6,842 nucleotides of DNA, taken from assembly GCA_023415715.1 (NCBI GenBank), contig JAEZJP010000108.1:1-6842 (forward strand), read 5' to 3'. Origin of the DNA: Bacillota bacterium (GTDB taxonomy: Bacteria > Bacillota > Clostridia > Christensenellales > Aristaeellaceae). Each line of letters begins with the position of its first letter. The stretch's first letter is position 1. Under the pieces are notes generated by a model that was given only the letters and a program-made list of their open reading frames with translations, made no database searches and was not told the origin of the DNA. Shown piece after piece: positions 1-5,634 of this stretch. Both the position numbers and the translations under genes were made by a program.

Positions 1-593
1 GGCTCATAGTTATCCATGCACCAGAGCGTCAGGTCCAAAGCATGGGTACCGATGTCGATGAGGGGGCCGCCCCCCTGTTTTTCCTCATCCAGGAACACAC
101 CCCAGGTGGGCACTGCCCGGCGGCGAATGGCCAGGGCCCGGGCATAGTAGATGCTGCCCAGATCGCCGTTTTCACAGCATTTCTTCAAATACAGGCTGTC
201 GGGACGGAAACGGTTCTGATAGCCGATGGTAAGCTTTTTGCCGGTACGCTTTGCGGCCTCCAGCATTTGTTTGGCCTCGGCAGTGTTTTTCGCCATGGGC
301 TTTTCGCACATGACATGCTTGCCTGCTTCCAAAGCATCCACTGTGATGGGGGCATGGCTGGAGTTGGGGGTCAGCACATGCACCACGTCCAGGTCCAGCT
401 TCAAAAGCTCTTTGTAATCGGTGAATACCTTTGCGCTTGGCACGCCATACTTTTCAGCCGCTTCCTTTGCACGCTCAGGAACAAGATCGCAAAAAGCAAC
501 CATTTCTACTTGGGAGAGCTTTTTCAGGCTGGGCATATGTTTGCCATAGGCGATGCCGCCGCAGCCGATGATGCCGATACGAACCTTTTTCAT
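1..593 (-). CDS. Gfo/Idh/MocA-family NAD(P)-dependent oxidoreductase, 3' part missing
   Basis: Reading leftward from an ATG at 593-591, 197 complete codons are open to the window edge, so only the C-terminal part is missing. The family oxidises or reduces sugars, inositols and related polyols in the cytoplasm with a bound nicotinamide cofactor. The Rossmann fold starts at once with the dinucleotide-binding loop IGIIGCGGIA (residues 6-15). The family motif CEKPMAKN lies at 96-103, with the catalytic Lys at 98. The start of the second domain shows GGGPLIDIGTHALDLTLW (174-191), with the Asp180/His184 pair expected at the active site. Family members are usually about 330-390 residues, so roughly half is present. 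An AAAGGA ribosome site precedes the ATG. The gene is divergent from an AraC-type regulator that probably controls it. The substrate cannot be deduced from this part. The family assignment is secure. Confidence 0.95.
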   Translation of the reverse strand, partial: MKKVRIGIIGCGGIAYGKHMPSLKKLSQVEMVAFCDLVPERAKEAAEKYGVPSAKVFTDYKELLKLDLDVVHVLTPNSSHAPITVDALEAGKHVMCEKPMAKNTAEAKQMLEAAKRTGKKLTIGYQNRFRPDSLYLKKCCENGDLGSIYYARALAIRRRAVPTWGVFLDEEKQGGGPLIDIGTHALDLTLWCMDNYE

Positions 594-637
594 TATATGT
601 GTCCTTTCATGATGCGCCATTAATGGCAATTTTACTA

Positions 638-666
638 TATTCATTATAACGCTGATACGGTATAAT
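638..666 (+). promoter_or_regulatory. Candidate promoter of the AraC-family regulator gene
   Basis: A perfect TATAAT -10 box lies at 661-666. At 17 bp spacing the -35 position reads TATTCA (638-643), only three of six matches, so the promoter is probably weak. Transcription would start near 673, about 50 nt before the ATG at 725. It faces and overlaps the divergent dehydrogenase promoter, so the two probably compete. Confidence 0.45.
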
Positions 667-672
667 TGTCAT
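643..672 (-). promoter_or_regulatory. Sigma-A-type promoter of the Gfo/Idh/MocA gene
   Basis: On the minus strand, ATGACA (672-667, five of six matches to TTGACA) and a perfect TATAAT (648-643) are separated by 18 bp. The predicted transcription start is near 636, giving a leader of about 43 nt before the ATG at 593. The -35 box lies inside the TTGTCATGACAA palindrome and overlaps the regulator-proximal direct repeat. The promoter is called from sequence alone. Confidence 0.65.
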
Positions 673-698
673 GACAAGAGTCATGGAATTCGTGACAA
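669..698. promoter_or_regulatory. Probable AraC-family operator: two direct repeats 21 bp apart
   Basis: TCATGACAA (669-677) and TCGTGACAA (690-698) are direct repeats with one mismatch, with starts exactly 21 bp apart, or two helical turns. AraC-family regulators typically bind such tandem half-sites. The left copy is also part of the perfect 12 bp palindrome TTGTCATGACAA (666-677). Relative to the predicted dehydrogenase start (about 636), the repeats lie near -33 to -41 and -54 to -62, so the proximal one overlaps the -35 box as at classical AraC-activated promoters. Relative to the regulator's own start they lie at and just after +1, which would suit self-repression. That the neighbouring regulator binds here is inference. 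Confidence 0.5.
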
Positions 699-710
699 AT
701 TGTGCTGTTC

Positions 711-717
711 AAGGAGG
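711..717 (+). promoter_or_regulatory. Shine-Dalgarno site that fixes the AraC-family start at 725
   Basis: AAGGAGG lies 7 nt before the ATG at 725. The in-frame ATG at 671 has no comparable site, and it sits at the predicted transcription start and inside the operator palindrome. The ATG at 725 is therefore the likely start. Confidence 0.85.
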
Positions 718-724
718 CGCCGAT

Positions 725-1540
725 ATGCCTGAACTGTACGAGCAGGCCCGGGATGACATGGTTGAGACCATGTGCTTCCGTTCCGGAAACAATAGCTGCA
801 TGCCCCATTTTCATTCCAGTACCGAGCTTGTCTATGTGGTGGACGGTATGTTGAGCGCCATACTGGATGGCCAACATTATGACGTGCCCCGTGGCAGCAT
901 ATTGATCACTTCCGGCTATACGGTACATAGGTATTATACGGAAACCACATCGGACGTCATTGTATGGATCATCCCCATATCCTTCGTGCCTGTTCTTGAA
1001 AAGCCTCTGGCCAACAAGCGGTTTGCAAAAGCCGTATATCCGGACGACGGGGGCGAATTATCCATCCTGATCCCGCTGATGTACGGAAGATGGAGTGAAA
1101 TGGGCATGGAAGCCAGGCGGGGCTTCAGCCAGCTTCTACTGGGCATTCTGATGGACCGGGTGGGCCTGGCCTCCATGCCCATCAAGGCTCCGGCGGGACT
1201 TATGCGCAATATGCTTGCCTACCTGCAGGAAAACAGCGCTTCCTCCCTGAGCATGGAAAAGCTGGCCCGGCATCTGGGCTATAGCCGCAGCCGCCTGTCT
1301 CACCTGTTTCGTGACAATTTCGGTTGTTCCTTTTCCGATTATGTGGGCAGTCTGCGCTGCCGCAAGGCTGCCAGGCTGCTTATGCAAAGCGATTTGACGC
1401 AATTGGAAATATCACTGATGACGGGGTTTGATTGCATCCGGACATTCTACCGGGCCTTCCACAAATGCTATGGCATGACACCCAAACAATATGTGCGTAC
1501 CGTAAGCCAGCCCGGAAATACGCCTGCGGCACACCCTTGA
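725..1540 (+). CDS. AraC-family transcriptional regulator with N-terminal cupin domain
   Basis: A 271-residue DNA-binding regulator, counted from the ATG at 725. The N-terminal third is a cupin-like ligand-binding fold: MPHFHSSTELVYVVDG is followed by a PRGSILITSGYTVHRY stretch, the usual pattern of a small beta-barrel with histidines near the pocket. The C-terminal hundred or so residues are a double helix-turn-helix. The first helix pair is around SMEKLARHLGYSRSRLSHLF. The second ends in the family signature GFDCIRTFYRAFHKCYGMTP followed by KQYVR. The length is typical for the family. It is divergent from a sugar or polyol dehydrogenase gene and lies 29 bp upstream of the tyrosine phosphatase gene, with which it is probably cotranscribed. 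By analogy with the family it senses a small ligand, perhaps a sugar, and switches on the dehydrogenase operon. The ligand is unknown. Confidence 0.94.
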   Translation: MPELYEQARDDMVETMCFRSGNNSCMPHFHSSTELVYVVDGMLSAILDGQHYDVPRGSILITSGYTVHRYYTETTSDVIVWIIPISFVPVLEKPLANKRFAKAVYPDDGGELSILIPLMYGRWSEMGMEARRGFSQLLLGILMDRVGLASMPIKAPAGLMRNMLAYLQENSASSLSMEKLARHLGYSRSRLSHLFRDNFGCSFSDYVGSLRCRKAARLLMQSDLTQLEISLMTGFDCIRTFYRAFHKCYGMTPKQYVRTVSQPGNTPAAHP

Positions 1541-1569
1541 TTTTGATACAAAGGAGAAAGTAGAAGGAT

Positions 1570-2601
1570 ATGAACAAGGCAAACGTTTTTTTCGTCAGTT
1601 TTAAGGAAGGCACATACAAAATCACACGGGATATAAGCGCGTGCTCCCCCAGGCTGTATTATGACCGGGACCCGGAGGGATCGGAGCGCGAATTCCTATG
1701 CGTTATGGAGGATGATGTGCTTACGCTGCCTTCTCCCCTGCCGGGAGAAAGGCTATACTTTTTCCTCGAGCTGGTGGACGGTTCCATAGGAACAGCCGCA
1801 TCCCGGGGCGTGGAGATTCCCGGAGTGGAAAATTTCCGTGACCTGGGCGGGTATCCGACCGCAGATGGAAAAGCGGTAAAGTGGGGTAGGTTTTTTCGAG
1901 GCGGTCCGCTTAACGGCCTTGGGGAAAAGGAGTTGGATGCGCTGGCAGGACTCAATCTCAAAAAAGTATTCGACTACCGTACCCGTCTGGAGGCGGAACG
2001 TTTCCCCGATGTGTGTCCTCCGGGTGCGGAATGCGAGTGGGTCCCTGCTGTACCACGGGAAGAGCGGTTTTTGCAGTTTGCAGACAGGGATGTGATAGCT
2101 CACTTGAAGAGCATACGCACTGCTGCCGACGCCCAGGATGCTTATCAGCTCTTTATTGATCTGTATGCCGCCATGCCCTTTGGCAGCGACGCCTTCCGCC
2201 GGATGCTTTATAATCTTGACGGGGCGCAAGGTGTGCCTTTTATGCAGCACTGCTCTGCAGGGAAGGACCGAACCGGTGTGGGGAGCGCATTGCTTTTGCT
2301 GGCATTGGGAGTGGAGGAGAAGGCTGTTGTAGAGGACTACCTACTCACCCGGATATTCCGCGAAGAGGCCGGCAACCGTCGTTTGCAAAAGCTTATTGCG
2401 GAGGGTATTTCCCCGGAAGCGATAGAGATGGTCCGCCGGATGATAACCGTAAGCGAGGAATTGATTTTCTCCGCCCTGAGTGCCATACGGATGAAATACC
2501 CTTCCTATGAGGCGTTTTTCCTTGGCGAGTATGGCATTACCTTAAAGCAGATGAACCGCTGGCGTGACATGCACACCCAGCCGCGTTTCATACCGGTATA
2601 A
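1570..2601 (+). CDS. Tyrosine-protein phosphatase-like protein (Tyr_phosphatase3 / PtpB-LipA type)
   Basis: A 343-residue, probably cytoplasmic enzyme with no signal peptide. The phosphatase loop HCSAGKDRTG (residues 227-236) has the nucleophile Cys228 and the phosphate-binding Arg234. The Lys-Asp after the Gly is typical of the PtpB/LipA group, whose known members remove phosphate from phosphotyrosine and sometimes from other phosphoresidues or phosphoinositides. The upstream family signatures VENFRDLGGY (86-95) and VFDYRTRLEAE (133-143) are also present. Residues 1-80 form an extra N-terminal segment rich in beta-forming residues, perhaps a small Ig-like domain, before the catalytic fold. 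The start is fixed by an in-frame TAG at 1561-1563. GAAGGA lies directly before the ATG, and a second purine-rich AAAGGAG is 13 nt upstream. The gene follows the AraC gene by 29 bp with no terminator, so it is probably in the same operon. The physiological substrate is unknown. Confidence 0.9.
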   Translation: MNKANVFFVSFKEGTYKITRDISACSPRLYYDRDPEGSEREFLCVMEDDVLTLPSPLPGERLYFFLELVDGSIGTAASRGVEIPGVENFRDLGGYPTADGKAVKWGRFFRGGPLNGLGEKELDALAGLNLKKVFDYRTRLEAERFPDVCPPGAECEWVPAVPREERFLQFADRDVIAHLKSIRTAADAQDAYQLFIDLYAAMPFGSDAFRRMLYNLDGAQGVPFMQHCSAGKDRTGVGSALLLLALGVEEKAVVEDYLLTRIFREEAGNRRLQKLIAEGISPEAIEMVRRMITVSEELIFSALSAIRMKYPSYEAFFLGEYGITLKQMNRWRDMHTQPRFIPV

Positions 2602-2607
2602 ATTGTG

Positions 2608-2622
2608 TACAATTGAATTGTA
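2608..2622. promoter_or_regulatory. Perfect 7-1-7 palindrome upstream of the glutathione peroxidase gene
   Basis: TACAATTGAATTGTA is a 15 bp perfect inverted repeat with a single central base, ending 7 nt before the AGGAGGT ribosome site. A third AATTGT word (2601-2606) forms an overlapping imperfect palindrome with it. The 7-1-7 layout is that of Fur/PerR-family boxes, but only 3 of 7 half-site bases agree with the Bacillus PerR consensus TTATAAT, so the cognate protein is uncertain. A one-base loop makes an RNA hairpin unlikely, which favours a protein-binding DNA site. Confidence 0.4.
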
Positions 2623-2644
2623 AGAGTACAGGAGGTGTCCTCTC

Positions 2645-3109
2645 ATGATGTTATATGATTTCGTGGTAAAAGATGCAAAGGGGCAGGACGTGCCCCTGTC
2701 CAATTACAAAGGTAAGGTGCTGCTTGTGGTGAATACCGCCACGGGCTGCGGCTTCACACCCCAGTACAAAGGGCTGCAGGACCTGTATGAAACGTATCAA
2801 AGCAGGGGATTGGAAATTCTGGATTTTCCCTGCAATCAGTTCATGAACCAGGCGCCCGGTACGGATGCGGAGATTTTATCCTTCTGCCAGCGGAACTTTG
2901 GGGTGACGTTCAAAACCTTTTCCAAGGTGCTGGTGAACGGCCGCAATACCCTTCCGCTGTATGGATTTTTGAAACGGAATTCCGGCCGAAAGATCATCCC
3001 ATGGAACTTCACCAAATTCCTGATAGACCGCGATGGCCATTTGGTGCGACGCTTTTCACCAAAGACAAGGCCGGAGGATCTGGCGGATCGTATTGAAGCA
3101 CTTTTATAA
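2645..3109 (+). CDS. gpx: Glutathione peroxidase family protein (probably thioredoxin-dependent peroxidase)
   Basis: A 154-residue cytoplasmic peroxidase with a thioredoxin fold that reduces hydrogen peroxide or organic hydroperoxides. The active-site motif is NTATGCGFTPQY (30-41), with Cys35 as the peroxidatic residue. It is encoded by an ordinary TGC, so this is not a selenoprotein. The rest of the catalytic set is visible: Gln65 in FPCNQF (61-66), and Trp120/Asn121 in PWNFTKFLID (119-128). Cys81 in SFCQRNFGVTF sits where the resolving cysteine of thioredoxin-dependent members such as yeast Gpx3 is found, so the reductant is probably thioredoxin rather than glutathione. AGGAGGT at 2630-2636 is 8 nt before the ATG at 2645, and a second ATG follows immediately. 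It lies 43 bp after the phosphatase gene with no terminator between, but the palindrome in the gap suggests independent control. It is full length and ends at the terminator. Confidence 0.95.
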   Translation: MMLYDFVVKDAKGQDVPLSNYKGKVLLVVNTATGCGFTPQYKGLQDLYETYQSRGLEILDFPCNQFMNQAPGTDAEILSFCQRNFGVTFKTFSKVLVNGRNTLPLYGFLKRNSGRKIIPWNFTKFLIDRDGHLVRRFSPKTRPEDLADRIEALL

Positions 3110-3128
3110 ACCAGCGCTTTCATAAAAC

Positions 3129-3157
3129 AAAGCCCTGCCGAAAAAGGCGGGGCTTTT
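3129..3157. terminator. Bidirectional intrinsic terminator between convergent genes
   Basis: AAAGCCCTGCC (3129-3139) pairs with GGCGGGGCTTT (3146-3156) in an 11 bp stem with one G-T wobble and the loop GAAAAA. Rightward, the stem runs into CTTTTGTTT. Leftward, the complement runs into GGGCTTTGTTTT. It therefore serves the peroxidase gene and also the small membrane protein gene, whose stop codon is at 3162-3160. Confidence 0.85.
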
Positions 3158-3159
3158 GT

Positions 3160-3639
3160 TTACAGTTTCGTTTCCACTACTTCATTGGGTTCCCAATAGC
3201 CTTCCGGCGAAATGATCTTTAACAGCCACTCCATGGTTTTATACCCTTCCAGAGTATACTGGCGCGATTTGCCTGGCCCGCGAAACCTTATGAACACTTT
3301 GTCCGATTGATCAGAAAGAGGCCATACGGTAATGGTAAGTTTTTCCCCGAACCGGATCGTTATGTTCTCCTTGGGAATTTCCCGGTCGGCCAGCTGCAAT
3401 TGTCTTTTACCTTCCCCAATGGACAGCGCCCAGATCAGCCTATCCACATTGCTGTTCAGGATGCGTGTCGTCTGTTCCCCGTAAGTGGCCAGGATTCCCC
3501 CGCCTTCCTGCGCTACCCCGGCGTACTTTATGATATCCGTCCTATAATTCATCTTGTCGGACCTATACCACAGGATGCCGGCCATGAAGGCAACACCACC
3601 TATAAGGAGCACCAGCATCAGCGCCAGCGCCTTTTTCAT
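3160..3639 (-). CDS. Small single-pass membrane-anchored protein of unknown function
   Basis: I do not recognise this family. With the start at 3639 it has 159 residues. MKK is followed by a hydrophobic segment of about 21 residues (ALALMLVLLIGGVAFMAGIL and onward, residues 4-24), then WYRSDK. There is no lipobox cysteine and no clear signal-peptidase site, so it is probably an N-terminal anchor with a soluble domain of about 130 residues outside. That domain looks mixed alpha/beta, with strand-like stretches such as ITIRFGEKLTITVWPL and KVFIRFRGPG and a C-terminal amphipathic part near YKTMEWLLKII. The open frame extends upstream to 3687. GGGGAGG at 3653-3647 lies 7 nt before the ATG at 3639, and the likely promoter lies inside the upstream extension, so 3639 is preferred. 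It follows the phosphoglucomutase gene but is separated from it by a terminator and has its own promoter, so no functional link is implied. Confidence 0.75.
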   Translation of the reverse strand: MKKALALMLVLLIGGVAFMAGILWYRSDKMNYRTDIIKYAGVAQEGGGILATYGEQTTRILNSNVDRLIWALSIGEGKRQLQLADREIPKENITIRFGEKLTITVWPLSDQSDKVFIRFRGPGKSRQYTLEGYKTMEWLLKIISPEGYWEPNEVVETKL

Positions 3640-3658
3640 TTTCATCCCTCCCCTGTTT

Positions 3659-3687
3659 ATTGTACCAGGGTCTTCCAGCCAGAACAA
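3659..3687 (-). promoter_or_regulatory. Candidate extended -10 promoter of the small membrane protein gene
   Basis: On the minus strand, TGG-TACAAT is an extended -10 element, with the hexamer at 3664-3659. A weak -35 box, TTGTTC, lies 17 bp upstream (3687-3682). The transcript would start about 5-7 nt downstream, so the leader is only about 15 nt and begins almost at the Shine-Dalgarno. The short leader is a reason for caution. Confidence 0.45.
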
Positions 3688-3728
3688 GAGAGGACGAGTG
3701 TTTATCCATTAAATTGCCAAAACATGAA

Positions 3729-3757
3729 CCGCCCCGCCTTTTATGAAGTCGGGGCGG
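3729..3757 (-). terminator. Intrinsic terminator of the phosphoglucomutase gene
   Basis: CCGCCCCG (3729-3736) and CGGGGCGG (3750-3757) form a perfect 8 bp GC stem with a 13 nt loop, 20 bp past the mutase stop codon. On the minus strand the tail is TTCATGTTTTGG, a weak T-run, so termination may be incomplete. The stem is strong but the tail is not ideal. Confidence 0.6.
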
Positions 3758-3776
3758 CTTCTTTTGTGCCACCGCG

Positions 3777-5498
3777 TCAGGAAAGCAGCGCCTCCGAAGA
3801 ACGGATGAGCGCATCGTTCAGCGCCTGGGACTCAGTTTCTTCCCCGGCGCAGGTGTTCACATACAGCTTGATTTTGGGTTCCGTGCCGCTGGGGCGGATG
3901 CATACCCAATGGCCGCCCGACAGCTCGTAATACAGCACGTCGGATTCCGGCAAACCCATATGCGTCTTGTTTCCCTGGGTATCTGTCCTAAAGCCGGTCA
4001 GATAGTCCCGCTGCGCCAAGATAGGGATGCCGGCAAGCTCCATAGGCGGATTGGTCCTAAGCCCGGCCATGATTTTTTGCATCTTCTCCAGGCCATCCTT
4101 GCCGGGCAGCGTCTTGGATATCACCTTTTCCACATAGTATCCGTACCGTTTGAATATATCCTGAACCCTGTCGTACAGCGTGATCCCTTCCGCCTTGCAG
4201 GCAGCAGCCGCTTCCGCCAGCAGGAGCGAGGCGTTCACACCATCCTTGTCCCTAACGAAGGTGCTGGACAGATAACCGTAGCTTTCCTCAAAGCCGAACA
4301 GGAAGGTATGGCTCCCCGTGTCCTCAAACTGCTGGATAAGTTCGCCGATGAATTTGAAGCCCGTCAGCGTGTCAAACATTGAAACGCCAAAATCCTGGCT
4401 GATGGCCCTGGCCAGTTCCGTGGTAACAATGGATTTTGCCGCGGCCCCGTTTTTCGGCAGCGTACCCAGCCTTTTACGGGTAGAGAGAATATAGTGAAGC
4501 AGCACACAGCCTATTTGATTTCCCGTCAGCAGCTGGAACTGCCCTTTTTTGTCCCGCACCGCAACACCCAGCCGGTCGCAGTCAGGATCTGTGCCGAAAA
4601 TCACATCGGCTCCCACCCGGTTGGCCAGATCCATGGCCAGCTTGAAGGCTGCTGGGTCTTCAGGATTTGGCACTGAAATTGTGGAGAAGTTGGGATCGGG
4701 CTGCTCCTGCTCTTTCACCACCGCCACATTGGTGATGCCCACTTCCTTTAATATACGGCGCACCGGCACATTGCCTGAACCGTGCAGCGGCGTATATACA
4801 ATGGAAAGCTTGCCGCCTTCCTCTTTCATCAACTCTGGCTGCACGCAAAGGGTTCGCACGCGTTTTATATATTCGTCGTCTACCTCACGGTCGCCTATGA
4901 TATGCAGAAGATCATTATTCAGCGCTTCGTCTTCATCCATGGGTACCGCGTCGGAGTAGGCCGTTTCGCGAATGCAGTCTGTTACGCCTTGGGCTGCTTC
5001 GGGACCTAATTGCGCCCCGTCCTCCCCATAGACCTTGTAGCCATTGTACTGGGGCGGATTATGACTGGCCGTAATGGCCACCCCGGCAATACAGTGGAGG
5101 TGCCGCACAGCAAAAGAAAGGATGGGAACAGGCCTGAGCGCGTCGAACAGATAGGCCGGTATGCCGCTGTTACACAATACCAGCGCCGTTTCCTTGGCAA
5201 ACTCCGGGCTCATGCGCCGGCTGTCATAGGCAATAGCCACGCCGCGGACGGCATTTTGGGAATCCTTCCACAGATATTTGGCCAAGCCTCGTGTAGCACG
5301 GCGCACGTTGTACACGTTCATCCGGTTGAGGCCCGCGCCCAAAACACCGCGCATGCCGGCAGTGCCGAAGGAAAGCTCCTTGTAAAAGCGGTCCTCGATT
5401 TCCTTTTCGTCCCCTGCTATTTTGTCAAGCTCCGCCACCAATAGTGTATCTCTAGCAAAATCCCTGTGCCAGGTTGCATAGGATTCGCGGTAGTCCAT
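3777..5498 (-). CDS. pgcA: Phosphoglucomutase / phospho-sugar mutase (PgcA type)
   Basis: A 573-residue cytoplasmic enzyme of the alpha-D-phosphohexomutase superfamily, close in length and motif order to Bacillus subtilis PgcA. It should interconvert glucose-1-phosphate and glucose-6-phosphate through a phosphoserine, feeding UDP-glucose, glycolipid and polysaccharide synthesis. All four active-site loops are present (numbered from the start at 5498). The catalytic Ser145 is in TASHNPPQYNGYKVYG. The metal-binding loop GTDPDCDRLG carries Asp304, Asp306 and Asp308. The sugar-binding loop is GFEESYGYL (402-410). The phosphate-binding loop is RPSGTEPKIK (535-544). The N-terminal FGTAGMRG is typical of this long subfamily. 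GGAGG at 5512-5508 is 9 nt before the ATG at 5498. The upstream in-frame ATG at 5555 lies within the promoter and is rejected. Relatives also act on mannose- or pentose-phosphates, so the exact sugar is inferred. The gene appears to be transcribed alone. Confidence 0.95.
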   Translation of the reverse strand: MDYRESYATWHRDFARDTLLVAELDKIAGDEKEIEDRFYKELSFGTAGMRGVLGAGLNRMNVYNVRRATRGLAKYLWKDSQNAVRGVAIAYDSRRMSPEFAKETALVLCNSGIPAYLFDALRPVPILSFAVRHLHCIAGVAITASHNPPQYNGYKVYGEDGAQLGPEAAQGVTDCIRETAYSDAVPMDEDEALNNDLLHIIGDREVDDEYIKRVRTLCVQPELMKEEGGKLSIVYTPLHGSGNVPVRRILKEVGITNVAVVKEQEQPDPNFSTISVPNPEDPAAFKLAMDLANRVGADVIFGTDPDCDRLGVAVRDKKGQFQLLTGNQIGCVLLHYILSTRKRLGTLPKNGAAAKSIVTTELARAISQDFGVSMFDTLTGFKFIGELIQQFEDTGSHTFLFGFEESYGYLSSTFVRDKDGVNASLLLAEAAAACKAEGITLYDRVQDIFKRYGYYVEKVISKTLPGKDGLEKMQKIMAGLRTNPPMELAGIPILAQRDYLTGFRTDTQGNKTHMGLPESDVLYYELSGGHWVCIRPSGTEPKIKLYVNTCAGEETESQALNDALIRSSEALLS

Positions 5499-5537
5499 TT
5501 TCGCAAGCCTCCAATCAGCAGTGCTTACTGTCTTTTT

Positions 5538-5566
5538 ATTATAGGAAATTCCCACGGATTTGGCAA
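5538..5566 (-). promoter_or_regulatory. Sigma-A-type promoter of the phosphoglucomutase gene
   Basis: On the minus strand, TTGCCA (5566-5561, five of six matches) and a perfect TATAAT (5543-5538) are separated by 17 bp. This is the best promoter in the window. Transcription should start near 5531, leaving a leader of about 33 nt that contains the GGAGG site. It suggests strong, housekeeping-type expression. Confidence 0.8.
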
Positions 5567-5620
5567 ACAGAATCTTTTTTTCACATCTCCTGCATAGGCT
5601 ATTGTCAGGATTACCGGCAT

Positions 5621-5627
5621 GGGGAGG
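5621..5627 (+). promoter_or_regulatory. Shine-Dalgarno site supporting a GTG start at 5635
   Basis: GGGGAGG lies 7 nt before the GTG at 5635. The nearby ATG at 5619 is out of frame and overlaps this site. No convincing promoter is visible upstream; the best guess is TATTGT near 5610 with a poor -35. Confidence 0.7.
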
Positions 5628-5634
5628 GACTTAA

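Noticed and set aside
42..623. Long plus-strand open frame of 193 codons
   Set aside because: It is the antisense shadow of the Gfo/Idh/MocA gene. The minus-strand reading carries clear family motifs, and this frame carries none.
671..724. Upstream in-frame ATG of the AraC gene, adding 18 residues
   Set aside because: The stretch contains the predicted transcription start and operator repeats, and an ideal AAGGAGG lies in front of the ATG at 725.
2645..3109. Possible selenocysteine form of glutathione peroxidase
   Set aside because: The active-site codon is TGC, not TGA, so it is a cysteine enzyme.
3746..3761. Alternative hairpin GAAG/CTTC and a possible plus-strand terminator
   Set aside because: No plus-strand gene ends here. 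The stronger CCGCCCCG/CGGGGCGG stem fits the minus-strand mutase gene.
3307..3930. Plus-strand open frame of 207 codons
   Set aside because: It runs antisense across two minus-strand genes and through the promoter and terminator between them. It has no ribosome site and no recognisable motif.
5499..5555. Upstream ATG for the phosphoglucomutase, adding 19 residues
   Set aside because: The ATG lies inside the -35/-10 spacer of the promoter, and GGAGG is correctly spaced for the ATG at 5498. The family normally starts at the MDYRESYATW-like sequence.
5600..5634. Plus-strand promoter in front of the solute-binding-like gene
   Set aside because: The only candidate -10 (TATTGT) has a poor -35 match at 16-17 bp. 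It is too weak to annotate.
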